From Didymella arachidicola (Eukaryota > Ascomycota > Dothideomycetes > Pleosporales > Didymellaceae), in NCBI GenBank assembly GCA_016630955.3, contig CM049987.1, positions 1,488,001 through 1,552,000 of the forward strand: a DNA stretch of 64,000 bases, read 5' to 3'. This document shows, in pieces, positions 1-10,128 of the stretch (position 1 is the stretch's first letter; each line of letters starts with the position of its first letter). The notes under the pieces are model-generated. The model saw nothing but the letters and a program-made list of their open reading frames with translations. It did no database searches and had not been told where the DNA came from. Both the position numbers and the translations under genes were made by a program.

Positions 1-1107
1 TCTAAAGCTTGATAAGATGTTGCTCTTTGAGATTGCCTTGTTGTATACTGGTTGAAACGTTGCTAAGAAGGCCTTTTTGTCCACGTGGGTAATGTAACTG
101 TCTGCCAAGCTTTTGATCTCCTTCTTGTACGCCTGCTTCAGCGGGGCAAAGCACCCAACGTCAAGTGGCTGCAGGATGTGAGAGGCGTGCGGAGGCATAC
201 AGAGGGCAATAATCTTGCTTTCCTCGCAGAGATTCTGGAATTCGAGCGACTTGTGACTCTCGTGGCCATCGATAATCAGCAGCCGATGGCTACCTACAGT
301 AGCAGCCTCTGTGTGCTGGATAAAGTGCTTTAGCCAGGCAAGGCCAAGCTCATTAGTAGTCCAGCCATTCTTGCTAACCCCAATCCTCCAATCTTTTGGG
401 TTGTTAACGTACCAGGCCTTGTCGTGGTGCTTTGCTTTGAGGATGAAGAAGGGTGGGACAGACCAGCCCATCGCGTTGATACAAGCAATCAAAGTTATCC
501 ACTCACGATCGCCAGGCTGAAGGCTGAGTGGTGCACGACGTCTCTCAGACGCAGTCACTACCTTAACTGACCCTCCAACGCCTATCTGGAAGCCAGTCTC
601 GTCAAAGTTGTAGGTATCTTGGTCCAGGATGCCGTACTTGGCTTTAACGTTGCGTATAAGGTCGAACCAGGGACTGATAATTGCTGTATCGCTGCACAGA
701 ACTCTCCGGTAATCTCTCAGTCTAGAAACCTGAGACCTAACCTCAGGTTTCCGCTGGATAAACCTGTAGGTCCAGTTTTCTCCAACCTTGCCCCCATCGC
801 GAGCAGCCAACAGTTGATCAGCCATCTCTCGCACATAAGTAAGCGTAGGAGCAAATCCTCGCGCGTCAAGCTTTCTTATATGTTGAACAAGCACCTCCTC
901 TTCTTGCTTTGTAAGCCGAGAGCAATTGGGGTAGATAACGCGTTGAGAAGCTGGTTTGGCGCGTTGCCTTCGAAGAGTACTTTCAGGCACGTTGTAGACA
1001 GCAGCAGCGCGTCGCTGGCTTAGGTTCGCATTAGAATTAATAGCTCTAATAGCAAGCTTAATTCTATCTTCACGAGAAAGTAATTCAAGATCAATTTGTT
1101 GCGACAT
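1..1107 (-). CDS. DDE transposase of element A (C-terminus outside window)
   Basis: An ATG at 1107 opens a bottom-strand frame that has no stop for 369 codons and runs off the window. I read it in full: an N-terminal helix-turn-helix (AINSNANLSQRRAAAVYNVP), a CENP-B-type second DNA-binding domain, then the DDE domain with NFDETGF (first Asp), LLIIDGHESH (second Asp) and ILQPLDVGCF (third Asp). About 170 residues, including the expected zinc knuckle, should lie beyond position 1. The frame is uninterrupted, unlike most relatives here, so the enzyme may be functional. Known for the family: cut-and-paste transposition in the nucleus into TA sites. Confidence 0.85.
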   Translation of the reverse strand, partial: MSQQIDLELLSREDRIKLAIRAINSNANLSQRRAAAVYNVPESTLRRQRAKPASQRVIYPNCSRLTKQEEEVLVQHIRKLDARGFAPTLTYVREMADQLLAARDGGKVGENWTYRFIQRKPEVRSQVSRLRDYRRVLCSDTAIISPWFDLIRNVKAKYGILDQDTYNFDETGFQIGVGGSVKVVTASERRRAPLSLQPGDREWITLIACINAMGWSVPPFFILKAKHHDKAWYVNNPKDWRIGVSKNGWTTNELGLAWLKHFIQHTEAATVGSHRLLIIDGHESHKSLEFQNLCEESKIIALCMPPHASHILQPLDVGCFAPLKQAYKKEIKSLADSYITHVDKKAFLATFQPVYNKAISKSNILSSFR

Positions 1108-1188
1108 CGTTGGTGGTGGTCAAAAGAGGTGTGGTCTTGGCAAGGTGCGCCATTCCGGTGGGGTGCGCCATCCGGTGGTAGTTGGCGT
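1..1188 (-). mobile_element. Element A: pogo/Fot1-like transposon, cut by window edge
   Basis: The terminus (bottom-strand ACGCCAACTACC...) ends at 1188 and is followed by a TA at 1189-1190. Inside the inverted repeat a box (CCACCGGATGGCGCACC, then CCACCGGAATGGCGCACC) occurs twice in direct orientation with 17 bp period. The other end lies outside the window. The family is recognised because A' at 9330-13003 is a mutated copy with the same terminus and coding sequence. A shows no RIP-type decay, so it looks like a young insertion. Confidence 0.85.
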
Positions 1189-1220
1189 TATTAAATAAGT
1201 ATTAGATTTAGCTTACACTA
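1189..1220. repeat. Left arm of a perfect palindrome flanking element B
   Basis: These 32 bases are the exact reverse complement of 3070-3101 (32 of 32). Element B sits between the two arms, and the TA at its centre was duplicated on insertion. The outer end of this arm is the TA used by element A, so A probably landed in the same palindrome and hides its continuation. The 32 bp could instead be an extension of B's inverted repeat, but B's ACGT ends inside them match the termini of its relatives. Confidence 0.75.
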
Positions 1221-2989
1221 ACGTCAAACACCACCGAGCCGGACAAACCACCGAGCCGGACACTTTTTCTTGGCATTGGGAACACTATATTCAGGATAGG
1301 CACGTACTCACCACTCTCTGCAGAGTCTACGTACGAGACACTTGCATTAGACTCAGAATCTTCTGCTGCATCTTTTTGGCACGTACGAGCATTGTGCCCA
1401 GTCTTCCCACAGTTACCACAGTGCCGTTGACCTGGCTGGGGCCTTTCTTGACCACCACTTACACGCGCTCTCTTTAGCACTGTACGAGCTGTAGCTGCAC
1501 TCTCAGCTACTAACAATGCTGCCTCGCCGTACGCTATTGTTCCACCATGCTGGATCTGCTTTCGTTTTCGGGTTTTGCGCTTAGTAATTGCTGCGAATTG
1601 CTCTTCAAGCTCATAGATGCGAGCTGCTTGTACGAGATTCTGGTGAAGCATCCTTTCAGCACCTTTTACTAGCTGCGAAAACCCTCCTCTAGCATCTTCT
1701 GGTGACTGTACGATAGCTTCGCTTACAAGCCTTGCTTGTGATCCAAACTCGTGCGAATTGCTTAGTGTTTGCGACTGCCATGGTGTTTCTGGTAGAGGTA
1801 GTGGCGGTGGGGTGCGCAATCGTACGTTAAGCCGATCTAGGATGCGTTGCGCGTTGATAGGCACAAGTCCTGAAGCCTCAAAGGCCTTCTTGCAGTTGTT
1901 GTACGTAAACACGTTTAAAAACGCGTCTTGAAATGCTGGAAGGAAGCCTTCCTTGCTGATGTGGTAGATCTGTTTCTTTGCCAAGCCTCGTACGTGTTGG
2001 GAGTACTTTAGTTTCAACAGCGAGAAACACACCACGTCAAGTGGCTGGAGTATGTGCGATGAGTGAGCAGGCATGCAAAGGGTAAGGATCTTGTGTACGA
2101 GGCAGAAATCCTTGAAATCCTGGTTAAGATGGCTCTTATGACCGTCCAAGATAAGCAGCCTGTACGACCCCTTCTGACGCGTCTTTGTATGCTGGTTAAA
2201 GTGTTTCAACCACTCAAGTCCAAGTGCGTTGTTAGTCCAGCCGTTCTCAGAGACAGAGAGCTTCCAATCGTACGGTATGTTAGTCTCCTCGTACCAGGCA
2301 GAGATGTGTACGCGCCCTTTGTAGATAATGAAGGGTGGAATAGCATACCCAGCAGCGCAGATGCTCTGGATGACTGTAACCCACTCGCGATCGCCTGGCT
2401 GGATGACAGTTGGCTTCGTACGCCTCTCTAAGCCTGTAACAACTTTCATTTAGGCGATAACTCCCATCTGAAAGCCGGTCTCATCAAAGTTGTGGATGTT
2501 ATCATCCTGGACCCTATACTTGTCTTTTGTCTCTTGTACGAGTTTGAACCACACGCTGATAACCTCTGGGTCTTCCTAGAGTACTCTCTGACGGTCCTTT
2601 GCTCGATTAAAAGCCATTTTAAGCTCCTCTGTACGCTGTACGAATCGTCCTGTCCAGTTCTTGCCAACAGGTGTCCTGCCACGTACGGCCAGTAGTTGAT
2701 TGGCGATATCTGCTACCTCAGGCAGCCGGAGGGGAAACCCACGCGCGTCAAGCTCAAGAATGTGTCGTATAATCGTTTCCTCTTCAGCTATAGAGAGCTT
2801 CTGGCCGTTGGGAGGTGCCTCAGGTCGAAACGTGATATTACGGCGCCGGTCAGAGAGCCGCTGGAAAGGCACATTAAAAGCTGCAGCAGCACGTCGCACG
2901 CTCTGAAACTGTCCCTTATCGTACGCCTGAAGGGCAAGAGCAATTCTGCCTTCTTGCTGAATCAATTCCTGCCTGCGTTGTTGTTGCAT
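1208..2989 (-). pseudogene. Transposase of element B with two in-frame stops
   Basis: The ATG at 2989 opens a frame with N-terminal HTH (VRRAAAAFNVPFQRLSDRRR) and CENP-B-like domain. It is interrupted by TAG at 2576-2578 and TAA at 2450-2452, then continues in the same frame through the DDE core (NFDETGF before the second stop, LLILDGHKSH, ILQPLDVVCF) to a CCHC knuckle (CGNCGKTGHNARTC). No stop follows the knuckle: the frame runs through the inverted repeat and ends only in the flanking palindrome at 1208-1210, so the last residues are encoded by the terminal repeat. Probably inactive unless the stops are suppressed. Confidence 0.85.
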
Positions 2990-3069
2990 GTTATATTGTA
3001 CGGCAAAGTTACAATGCCAAGGAAAAGTGTCCGGCTCGGTGGTTTGTCCGGCTCGGTGGTGTTTGACGT
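1221..3069 (-). mobile_element. Element B: pogo/Fot1-like transposon
   Basis: The element starts and ends with ACGT and is flanked by TA at 1219-1220 and 3070-3071. Inverted repeats of about 57 bp (1221-1277 and 3013-3069) differ at one position. Each holds the box ACCACCGAGCCGGACA twice with 17 bp period. Length is 1849 bp. Coding lies on the bottom strand and carries two stop codons. It sits back to back with A (32 bp) and C (106 bp). Confidence 0.9.
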
Positions 3070-3101
3070 TAGTGTAAGCTAAATCTAATACTTATTTAAT
3101 A
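3070..3101. repeat. Right arm of the palindrome flanking element B
   Basis: Exact inverted partner of 1189-1220. With B and one TA copy removed, the two arms would join at CACTAGTG, giving a perfect palindrome of about 62 bp. The remaining 3102-3173 is AT-rich and has no gene. Confidence 0.75.
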
Positions 3102-3175
3102 TATTAAACTATACTTATTAGGGTAGTATTAGTATAAAGAAGTAGTTTTAGTATAGTCTTAGTAAAAGTAGCCTA

Positions 3176-5022
3176 ACGTAGTTCACAAGCGAGCCGTCCA
3201 ACCCAAGCGAACCGTCCAACTTTACCAAATGCAGCCCACCCCCAGCTTACACTACAATGCTATTACAACGCAACGCGCAACAATCTTACACTGAAAGTAC
3301 ATTACAGCTTGCTATCCAGGCTACAATTAAGGATCGTGACGAGAGTGAAAGACGCGTTATTGCAGCCTTCAACGTTCCAAGAAGCACGCTTCGAGACCGG
3401 TGTACTGGAGCCCTCTGTCGACGCGATCGCGAGCCCAACTCAAAGAAGCTGACCAAGCTAGAAGAGGAGGCCCTGGTCCAACGTATACTTGACCTTGACC
3501 AGCGAGGGATAGGTGCTACAAGGGCTATGGTGCAAGATATGGCCAACGATCTGCTAGCTGAGCGTGGTGGGAAGCCTGTTGGCAAGCACTGGGTAGACAA
3601 CTTCAAGACGCGTACGCCAGAGATCAAGCTTAAGAGGAGCCGTCCATACGATCGTCAGCGAGCCTTGAACGAAGATGTACGCGTTATAACGCCCTGGTTT
3701 GAGCTGGTCGCCAACACCAAGGCCAAGTACGGTATTGCTGATGACGACACGTACAACTTTGACGAGCCTGGCTTCATGATGGGGGTTATACAAGGCCAGA
3801 TGGTCTTTACAGGCTCTGAGAAACGAAACAACCCAAAGAGGGTACAGCCTAGCAACCGTGGGTGGGTCACCGACATCCAGGGAGTCAGCGCCAAAGGCTG
3901 GGCTCTGCCACCCTTTCTCATCTTCCCTGGCAAGGTCCTGATCACGTCCTGGTTCCACAATCTACCCCGGGACTGGGTCATTGAAGTCAGTCCCAACGGC
4001 TGGACGTCGAATGAGCTTGGTCTTGCCTGGCTGAAGCACTTTAATACCCATACTAAGGCGCGTAGTGTGGGTGCCCACCGGCTGCTGATTGTGGACGGCC
4101 ATGAGAGCCACAACTCACATGAGTTCCACAAATACTGTGAGGAAGAGAAGATTATTGTCCTCTGTATGCCTCCTCACTCATCCCATCTGCTGCAGCCGCT
4201 TGACGTGGGTTGTTTTTCACCTTTGAAGCGGGCATACAGCAATGAGATTAGTAGCTTGGCACGGTATGGCACCAAGCAGATCAAGAAGGAGGCCTTCCTA
4301 CCAGCCTTTAAAGCAGCTTTTGAGAAGGCAATGACAAAGGACAATATCTGCGCAGGCTTCAGAGGCGCTGGACTAGTCCCTCACAACCCAGAGGCGGTGA
4401 TATCAAAGCTTGATGTGGCCCTTCGCACGCCAACTCCACCAAAGCCAGAGGACACCCCATGGGAATCAAAAACACCAAGCAACCTCCGTGAGGTAGAGGC
4501 TCAGTCAACGCTAGTTCGCGAGCGTGTACGACTGCACAGAGATTCTCCAGTTTCTCCACTGCTTAGAGCTATTGATCAGCTTAATAAGGGTGTTGCAAAG
4601 ATGGGTCATGAAACAGTGTTAATGCGACAGGAAATGGCAGGGCTTCGCAAGGCAGTAGAGATAGCAACAGAGGTGAAGGGTCGTAAGAGGAAGTATATTC
4701 GGACAGCTGAGACGCTCACAGTAGGGGAGATAGCTGACTTGATAGCTGAAAAGGATGGTGGTGGGCAGGAAGATGGTGGGGAGCCTGCAAAGAAGGTGCG
4801 TGGGCAGAGGCGCTGTGGACGTTGTGGCGAGACTGGCCACAACGCTCGCACCTGTGCAGTAGAAATTGCAGATGCATCTGATAGCGACGCGTCTGAATAG
4901 TATTTCTGTGTTCTACAAATTGTAGTAAATTGTGGTGGTGTTGCAGGAGGTGCTTTGCAATAGACAGACCTTAGAAAAGTGGACGGTTCGCTTGGGTTGG
5001 ACGGCTCGCTTGTGAACTACGT
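3176..5022 (+). mobile_element. Element C: intact pogo/Fot1-like transposon
   Basis: ACGT termini are flanked by TA at 3174-3175 and 5023-5024. The first 43 bp of the inverted repeats (3176-3218 and 4980-5022) match perfectly. Each repeat has two direct boxes (CAAGCGAGCCGTCC and CAAGCGAACCGTCC), 18 bp apart. Length is 1847 bp. The single gene is uninterrupted. Perfect ends and an open frame suggest recent movement. Confidence 0.93.
3257..4900 (+). CDS. Intact DD35D transposase with CENP-B-like HTH and CCHC knuckle
   Basis: The protein has 547 residues from the ATG at 3257. Layout: first HTH about 20-55 (ERRVIAAFNVPRSTLRDR), CENP-B-type HTH about 65-135, DDE_1 domain about 150-370, basic/coiled region 430-500, knuckle C520-x2-C523-x4-H528-x4-C533, acidic tail. 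Catalytic Asp are D169 (NFDEP), D280 (VDGHESH) and D316 (QPLDVGCF), so the last two are 35 residues apart. One oddity: the usual NFDETGF reads NFDEPGF. Role by family: binds the inverted repeats and moves the element by cut and paste; the knuckle probably binds nucleic acid. No intron and no stop. Confidence 0.92.
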   Translation: MLLQRNAQQSYTESTLQLAIQATIKDRDESERRVIAAFNVPRSTLRDRCTGALCRRDREPNSKKLTKLEEEALVQRILDLDQRGIGATRAMVQDMANDLLAERGGKPVGKHWVDNFKTRTPEIKLKRSRPYDRQRALNEDVRVITPWFELVANTKAKYGIADDDTYNFDEPGFMMGVIQGQMVFTGSEKRNNPKRVQPSNRGWVTDIQGVSAKGWALPPFLIFPGKVLITSWFHNLPRDWVIEVSPNGWTSNELGLAWLKHFNTHTKARSVGAHRLLIVDGHESHNSHEFHKYCEEEKIIVLCMPPHSSHLLQPLDVGCFSPLKRAYSNEISSLARYGTKQIKKEAFLPAFKAAFEKAMTKDNICAGFRGAGLVPHNPEAVISKLDVALRTPTPPKPEDTPWESKTPSNLREVEAQSTLVRERVRLHRDSPVSPLLRAIDQLNKGVAKMGHETVLMRQEMAGLRKAVEIATEVKGRKRKYIRTAETLTVGEIADLIAEKDGGGQEDGGEPAKKVRGQRRCGRCGETGHNARTCAVEIADASDSDASE

Positions 5023-5045
5023 TACTTGTTAATGTAGTCTACTTA

Positions 5046-6909
5046 ACGTACCTCACGGGCGAGCGAGCCAACGGGCGAGCGAGCCACTTTTGCCAAGCCC
5101 CCACCAAAGTACCCTCTCCACACCAATGCCTCAACAACAACCTATTATTAACGCGTCTCAGGAAGCTCAGGTACAGCTTGCGCTTCAAGCTCTTAAACAA
5201 GACGCGAATCTCTCCCAGCGACGCGCTGCAGCTATCTACAGGGTGCCCCGAAGTACACTTAGCCATCGACACACTGGACGACCTTCACGAGGCGTTACTA
5301 TGCCCAACTCACGAGGGTTAGATAACAATGAGGAGCGGGTGATTGTTCAACACATACTGGAGCTGGACGGGCGAGGATTTGGCCCTCGGCTGGCAGATGT
5401 GGCTGCTATGGCCAATTCTCTGCGCGCTGAGCGCAATCTGGGCCCTGTTGGCACAAATTGGCCCAGTACGTTCGTAAAGCGTCAACCAGAGCTTAAAGTG
5501 AAGTTCAATCGCAGGTATGACTACAAGCGAGCCCTCTGCGAGGATTCTGGGGTTGTGCAGGGCTGGTTCAGCCTAGTAGCCAATATCAAAGCCAAGTATG
5601 GCATCCAGAATGACGACACGTACAACTTCGACGAGACAGGCTTCATGATGGGCCAGATCTCTACAGGAGCAGTTGTTACAGCTTCAGAGAGACGAGGAAG
5701 ACCAAAGACAGTCCAGGCAGGCAACCGCGAGTGGACAACAGTCATACAGGGCGTTAATGCCAAAGGATGGGCTATTCCGCCCTTCATCATCTTTAAGGCG
5801 CGTCACCACCTCTCTAGCTGGTACAAGGATGAAGACCTGCCCCAGGATTGGGTTATTGGAGTCTCTGATAACGGCTGGACTACTAATAAGCTTGGTTTTA
5901 AGTGGTTGAAGCACTTTGACGCGCATACAAAGGAGCGTACTGTTGGTACCCACCGACTACTAATTATCGACGGCCACGAGAGCCACGAATCGCTCCAATT
6001 CCAGCAATACTGCAAGAATAACAAGATTGTTACCCTATGTATGCCTCCGCACTCATCACACCTCCTACAGCCACTTGATGTGGGCTGTTTTGCCCCTTTA
6101 AAGCAGGCGTATAGGCGCCAAGCTGAAATGCTTATGCGCAACCGGATCAGCCACATTACAAAGACTAAGTTCCTACCATGCTTTAAGGCAGCCTATAATG
6201 CAGTATTTACTGCTAGCAACATCTAAGGAGGGTTCCAAGGTGCTGGATTGGTTCCTTTTGACCCAGAACGGGTTATAATGGCCCTTGATGTGAAACTGCG
6301 GACTCCATCACCACCACTGCCTGTCAATCACGAGCCCTGGCAGTCCCAAACCCCCAGTAACACACTAGAACTTGGGTCGCAATCAACGCTTGTGAAGACA
6401 AGGATTCAGAGGCATGTAGACAGCTCTCCTACATCTATAGTTGAGGCGTTTGAGAAGGTGTCAAAGGGGGCAGCAATTATTGCGCACAAGCTGGTTTTGG
6501 CACAACAGGAAATCAGCGAGCTTCGAGCAGCTAATAAGGCCGCCACGCGACGAAAATCACATAAAAGAAAGCGGGTTCAGAAGGAAGGGACACTAATAGT
6601 TGAAGATGGCCAGCGACTAATAGCTCTAGGGGAGTTTAGGGCGCGTAGTGATGGAAAGAGGGCAAAGAAGCAAGTGCGCGCTCAAGAGGGTGAGCCAACC
6701 CAAAGGCGCTGTGGAAGGTGCAATCAGACAGGGCATAACGCGCGAACGTGTAAGCAAGATGCAGAAGAGGTCTCTAAATAATATTCTAGGCTGTACAGCA
6801 CCTTGCAGGGCCGAAGTATAGTGTTTTGGGCCATAATGGGTCAGGTTTTGGTGGGGGCTTGGCAAAAGTGGCTCGCTCGCCCGTTGGCTCGCTCGCCCGT
6901 GAGGTACGT
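5046..6909 (+). mobile_element. Element D: pogo/Fot1-like transposon with perfect 63-bp TIRs
   Basis: ACGT termini are flanked by TA at 5044-5045 and 6910-6911. The 63-bp inverted repeats (5046-5108 and 6847-6909) are identical. Each contains ACGGGCGAGCGAGCCA twice in immediate tandem (5055-5070 and 5071-5086), period 16. Length is 1864 bp. Only 23 bp including both TAs separate it from C, and 13 bp from E. Perfect repeats mean little time has passed since its last movement, possibly driven in trans. Confidence 0.93.
5126..6781 (+). pseudogene. Transposase of element D, one nonsense codon
   Basis: The natural ATG is at 5126 (MPQQQ...). The frame is open for 551 codons except a TAA at 6224-6226, where relatives have Gln, Cys or similar before AGFRGAGLVP. 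A single C-to-T change in CAA would give this. All other parts are present: HTH (LSQRRAAAIYRVPRSTLSHR), NFDETGFMMG, LLIIDGHESH, LLQPLDVGCF and a knuckle (CGRCNQTGHNARTC). The protein would end after the catalytic domain but before the coiled and knuckle regions. Whether a truncated product retains activity cannot be judged from sequence. Confidence 0.88.
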
Positions 6910-6922
6910 TATTATATATATA

Positions 6923-8776
6923 ATGTGGTTTACCACCGAGCCGCTAGGTATTACCGAAGCGCTACCTCTCACGAAAATTAAAAAACCGTATAACTACTAT
7001 AGTCTACCGCACTTAGCTATAGTATACTGTAAAACTGTACTATAGTTAATAGTACTATTTAGAAGTATCGCTAGTATCTGCATCTAATATTTCGGTGTTA
7101 CAGGTGCGTGCGTTGTGGCCAGTCTTACTACAACGCCTACAGTGCCTCTCTTTGCGCACCCTCTTCGCAGGCTGCTCAGATCCCTTACCACCACCTTCCT
7201 GTTTAGCGATCAAATCCTGTACCTCACCAACTGTAAGAGCTTCCCCTGTCTAAATATACTTTCTTTTATAACTGCGCTGCGCTGTAAGAGCCTTTATCGT
7301 TCTTTTTATGCCGTCTATTTCCCTTTTCTGCAACGTGTTGGCGTAGTCTATCTTAGCCACCCCCTTTGAAAGCTTTGCAAGCTCCTCTCTAATAGGAGAC
7401 AGTGGTGAATCTCTGTGTAATCGTATACGCTTACAAATGTACAACACTTGTGACTTAACCTCCTTTGCGCTAGTTGGTGTTTTAGATTTCCATAGGGTAC
7501 TCTCTGGTGGTGGTGGTGTTGGCGTGCAAAGGACCACATCAAGGCTTAATAGCACCCGTTCTTGGTTAAAGGGGACCAAGCCAGAGCCTCTAAAGCCTCC
7601 ACAGATATTATCTTTTATTATTGCCTTATTGTAGGCTGCCTAGAAGCCTGTAAGGAAGAACTCTTTCTTAATTTGTACCTTGGCGTACCGCGCCCAGTTG
7701 TCAACCTTAAGTGAGTACGCCTTCTTTAAGGGGCCAAAACAGGCCACGTCAAGTGGCTGCAACAGGTGCGACGAGTGTGGGGGCATACACAAGGTGACAA
7801 TCTTGTGTTCTGCGCAGTATTCTTTAAACTCTGCAGAGTTGTGGCTCTCGTGGCCGTCAATAATAAGCAAACGGTGGGTACCAATAGTACGCTCCTTAGT
7901 ATGCCCGTTAAAGTGCTTCAACCACTTCAATCCAAGCTTGTTGGTAGTCCAGCCGTTCTCCCTGGTTGTAACTATCCAATCGCGAGGTAGGTTGGGGTAC
8001 CAGACTGTAATCAGGACCTTGCCTTGCAAGATAATGAAGGGTGGAATAGCCCAGCCTGCAGCGCAGATGCCTGTGATGATTGTAACCCACTCCCGGCTGC
8101 CTGGCTGCACGTCCTTAGGATTAGATCGCTTCTCAGAGCCTGTAAAGAGCATCTGAGAGGAAATCATGCCTATTATAAACCCAGTCTCGTCAAAGTTGTA
8201 GGTGTCTTCGTCTGGTATACCGTACTTCTCCTTCGTCAACCTAACTAGCTCGAACCAGGGCTCAATAACGCGTTGGTCTTCGTTCAGGGCTCGTTGACGA
8301 TCGTACGGTCGGCTACGTCGAAGCTTGATCTCTTTGGTACGCGTGTTGAACCTGCTTACCCACTGCTTGCCAACAGGTCCTTCACCACGCGCAGCAAGCA
8401 GATCATTAGCCATATCTTGTACCATAGTCCTTGTTGGGCCTTTTCCCTGCGCGTCAAGCTCAAGTATACGGTCAGCTATCGCCTCCTGTTCTACCTTTGT
8501 TAGCTTCTTTGAATTGGCCTCGCAGTCGCGTCGCGCAAGCTTTCCAGCGCGTCGGTCTCTTAGCGTCGATCGGGGTACACCAAACGCTTTTAACGCATGA
8601 TTTACAGTATCAGGAGAAGTAGATTGTGTAGCTTAGATAGCAAGGTATAAAGTACCTTCGTTATAAGAAGATTGCACGTTGCGTTGTGGTGGTATTGCAA
8701 TAGTTGTTGTAATTGTTACAAAGTTGGTGAAGGGTGGCGCTTTGGTGATACCTGGCGGCTCGGTGGTAAACCACGT
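6923..8776 (-). mobile_element. Element E: decayed pogo/Fot1-like transposon
   Basis: TA occurs at 6921-6922 and 8777-8778. The right end reads ACGT and the left end ATGT (one transition). Inverted repeats begin ACGTGGTTTACCACCGAGCC on the bottom strand; differences between the two ends are nearly all C/T or G/A. Two box copies (ACCGAGCCGCCA and ACCAAAGCGCCA) are 18 bp apart. Length is 1854 bp. Confidence 0.88.
7055..8695 (-). pseudogene. Transposase of element E, start codon and three codons lost
   Basis: The frame keeps 547 codons with no net frameshift and resembles the element C protein throughout. The start has become ATA at 8695. Stops are TAA at 8633-8635, a stop at 7640-7642 and a stop at 7250-7252. 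ATG-to-ATA and CAA/CAG-to-TAA/TAG are TpG/CpA transitions expected from RIP. Preserved motifs: NFDETGF, LLIIDGHESH, LLQPLDVACF and the knuckle CRRCSKTGHNARTC near 7100-7150. Confidence 0.85.
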
Positions 8777-8796
8777 TATATTAGTATTAATATATA

Positions 8797-9329
8797 ATGT
8801 CTATACTAGGTTTATAGGCTACCGCCTCTTATAGGCTACTTTTACTAAGACCCTACAAAAACTTACTCTATTATAGCCTAAAATACTACAAACTAGCGCT
8901 ATATAAGGCAAAACAAGCTGCAATATTACTTAGAGACTAATTCTATATTATTCTTGCACGTTCGCGTATTGTGCCTACTCTCTTTGCACTGTCTATAGCG
9001 TTGTTAGGATAGTTTACCTCCTTTAGCGCGCACCCTCTTTTTTAGCTTCTTACTATTACTACGCACGCTAAACTCCTGCAGAGCAACTAGTCGCTGCGCC
9101 TCTCTAACTATTATGCTCCCTTCTAACTGGATCTTCTTTCTTTTATGCAATTTACGCTCTATTACAGCTACTAGAGCCTCTTAAAGCTAAGCGTTTTCCT
9201 TCTTTAGCAAAGCTAGCTTGTACACTACACCCTTTGCCCCCTTTAGAAGGTGCTTAGACGCGCTTATAGTAGACGTTAGTAAGCTACTAAATTACCTCTT
9301 ATACTTATATTAGATTAGAGTTAATTATA
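8797..9329 (-). mobile_element. Remnant G': 3' part of a G-type element, RIP-mutated
   Basis: A TA at 8795-8796 is followed by a degenerate terminus (ATGTCTATACTAGG...). Bottom-strand sequence from about 8945 to 9320 matches, with many C-to-T/G-to-A changes, the C-terminal coding of the remnant at 13315-13937, including the degraded zinc knuckle. It is cut at 9328-9329 by insertion of A'. No open frame remains. Confidence 0.65.
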
Positions 9330-10128
9330 ACGCTAACTACTACCGGATAGCGCGCCCTACTAGAATAATGCACCTTATCAAGACCACGCCTCTTCTGACT
9401 ACTACTAACAATGTCGCAATAAATTAATCTTAAATTACTTCCTTATAAAGAGAGAATTAAGCTTACTATTAGAGCTATAAATTCTAACGCGAACCTAAGC
9501 TAGCGATACGCTGCTGCTGTCTACAACGTGCCTAAAAGTACTCTTTAAAGGCAACGCGCCAAACTAGCTTCTTAACGCATTTCTACCCTAATTGTTCTAG
9601 GCTTACAAAGCAAGAAGAGGAGGTGCTTGTTTAACATATAAGAAAGCTTAACGCGCAAGGCTCTGCTCCTACGCTTACTTATGTGCGAGAGATAGCTAAT
9701 TAGCTGTTAGCTGCTCGCTAAGGGGGTAAGGTTAGAGAAAACTAGACCTATAGGTTTATCTAGCGGAAACCTAAGGTTAAGTCTTAGGTTTCTAGACTAA
9801 GAGATTACTAGAGAGTTCTGTATAGCAACATAGCAATTATTAGTCCTTAGTTTAATCTTATACGTAATGTTAAAGCTAAGTATAGTATTCTAGACCAAGA
9901 TACCTATAACTTTAATAAGACTAGCTTCTAGATAGGTCTTCAAAGGTTAGTTAAGGTAGTAACTGCGTCCAAGAGATATTATATACTACTTAGCCTTTAG
10001 CCTAGCAACTATAAGTAGATAACTTTAATTGCTTATATTAACGCAATAGGCTGGTCTATCCTACCCTTCTTTATCCTTAAAGCAAAGTACTATAACAAGG
10101 CCTAGTATATTAATAAGCTAAAGGATTA

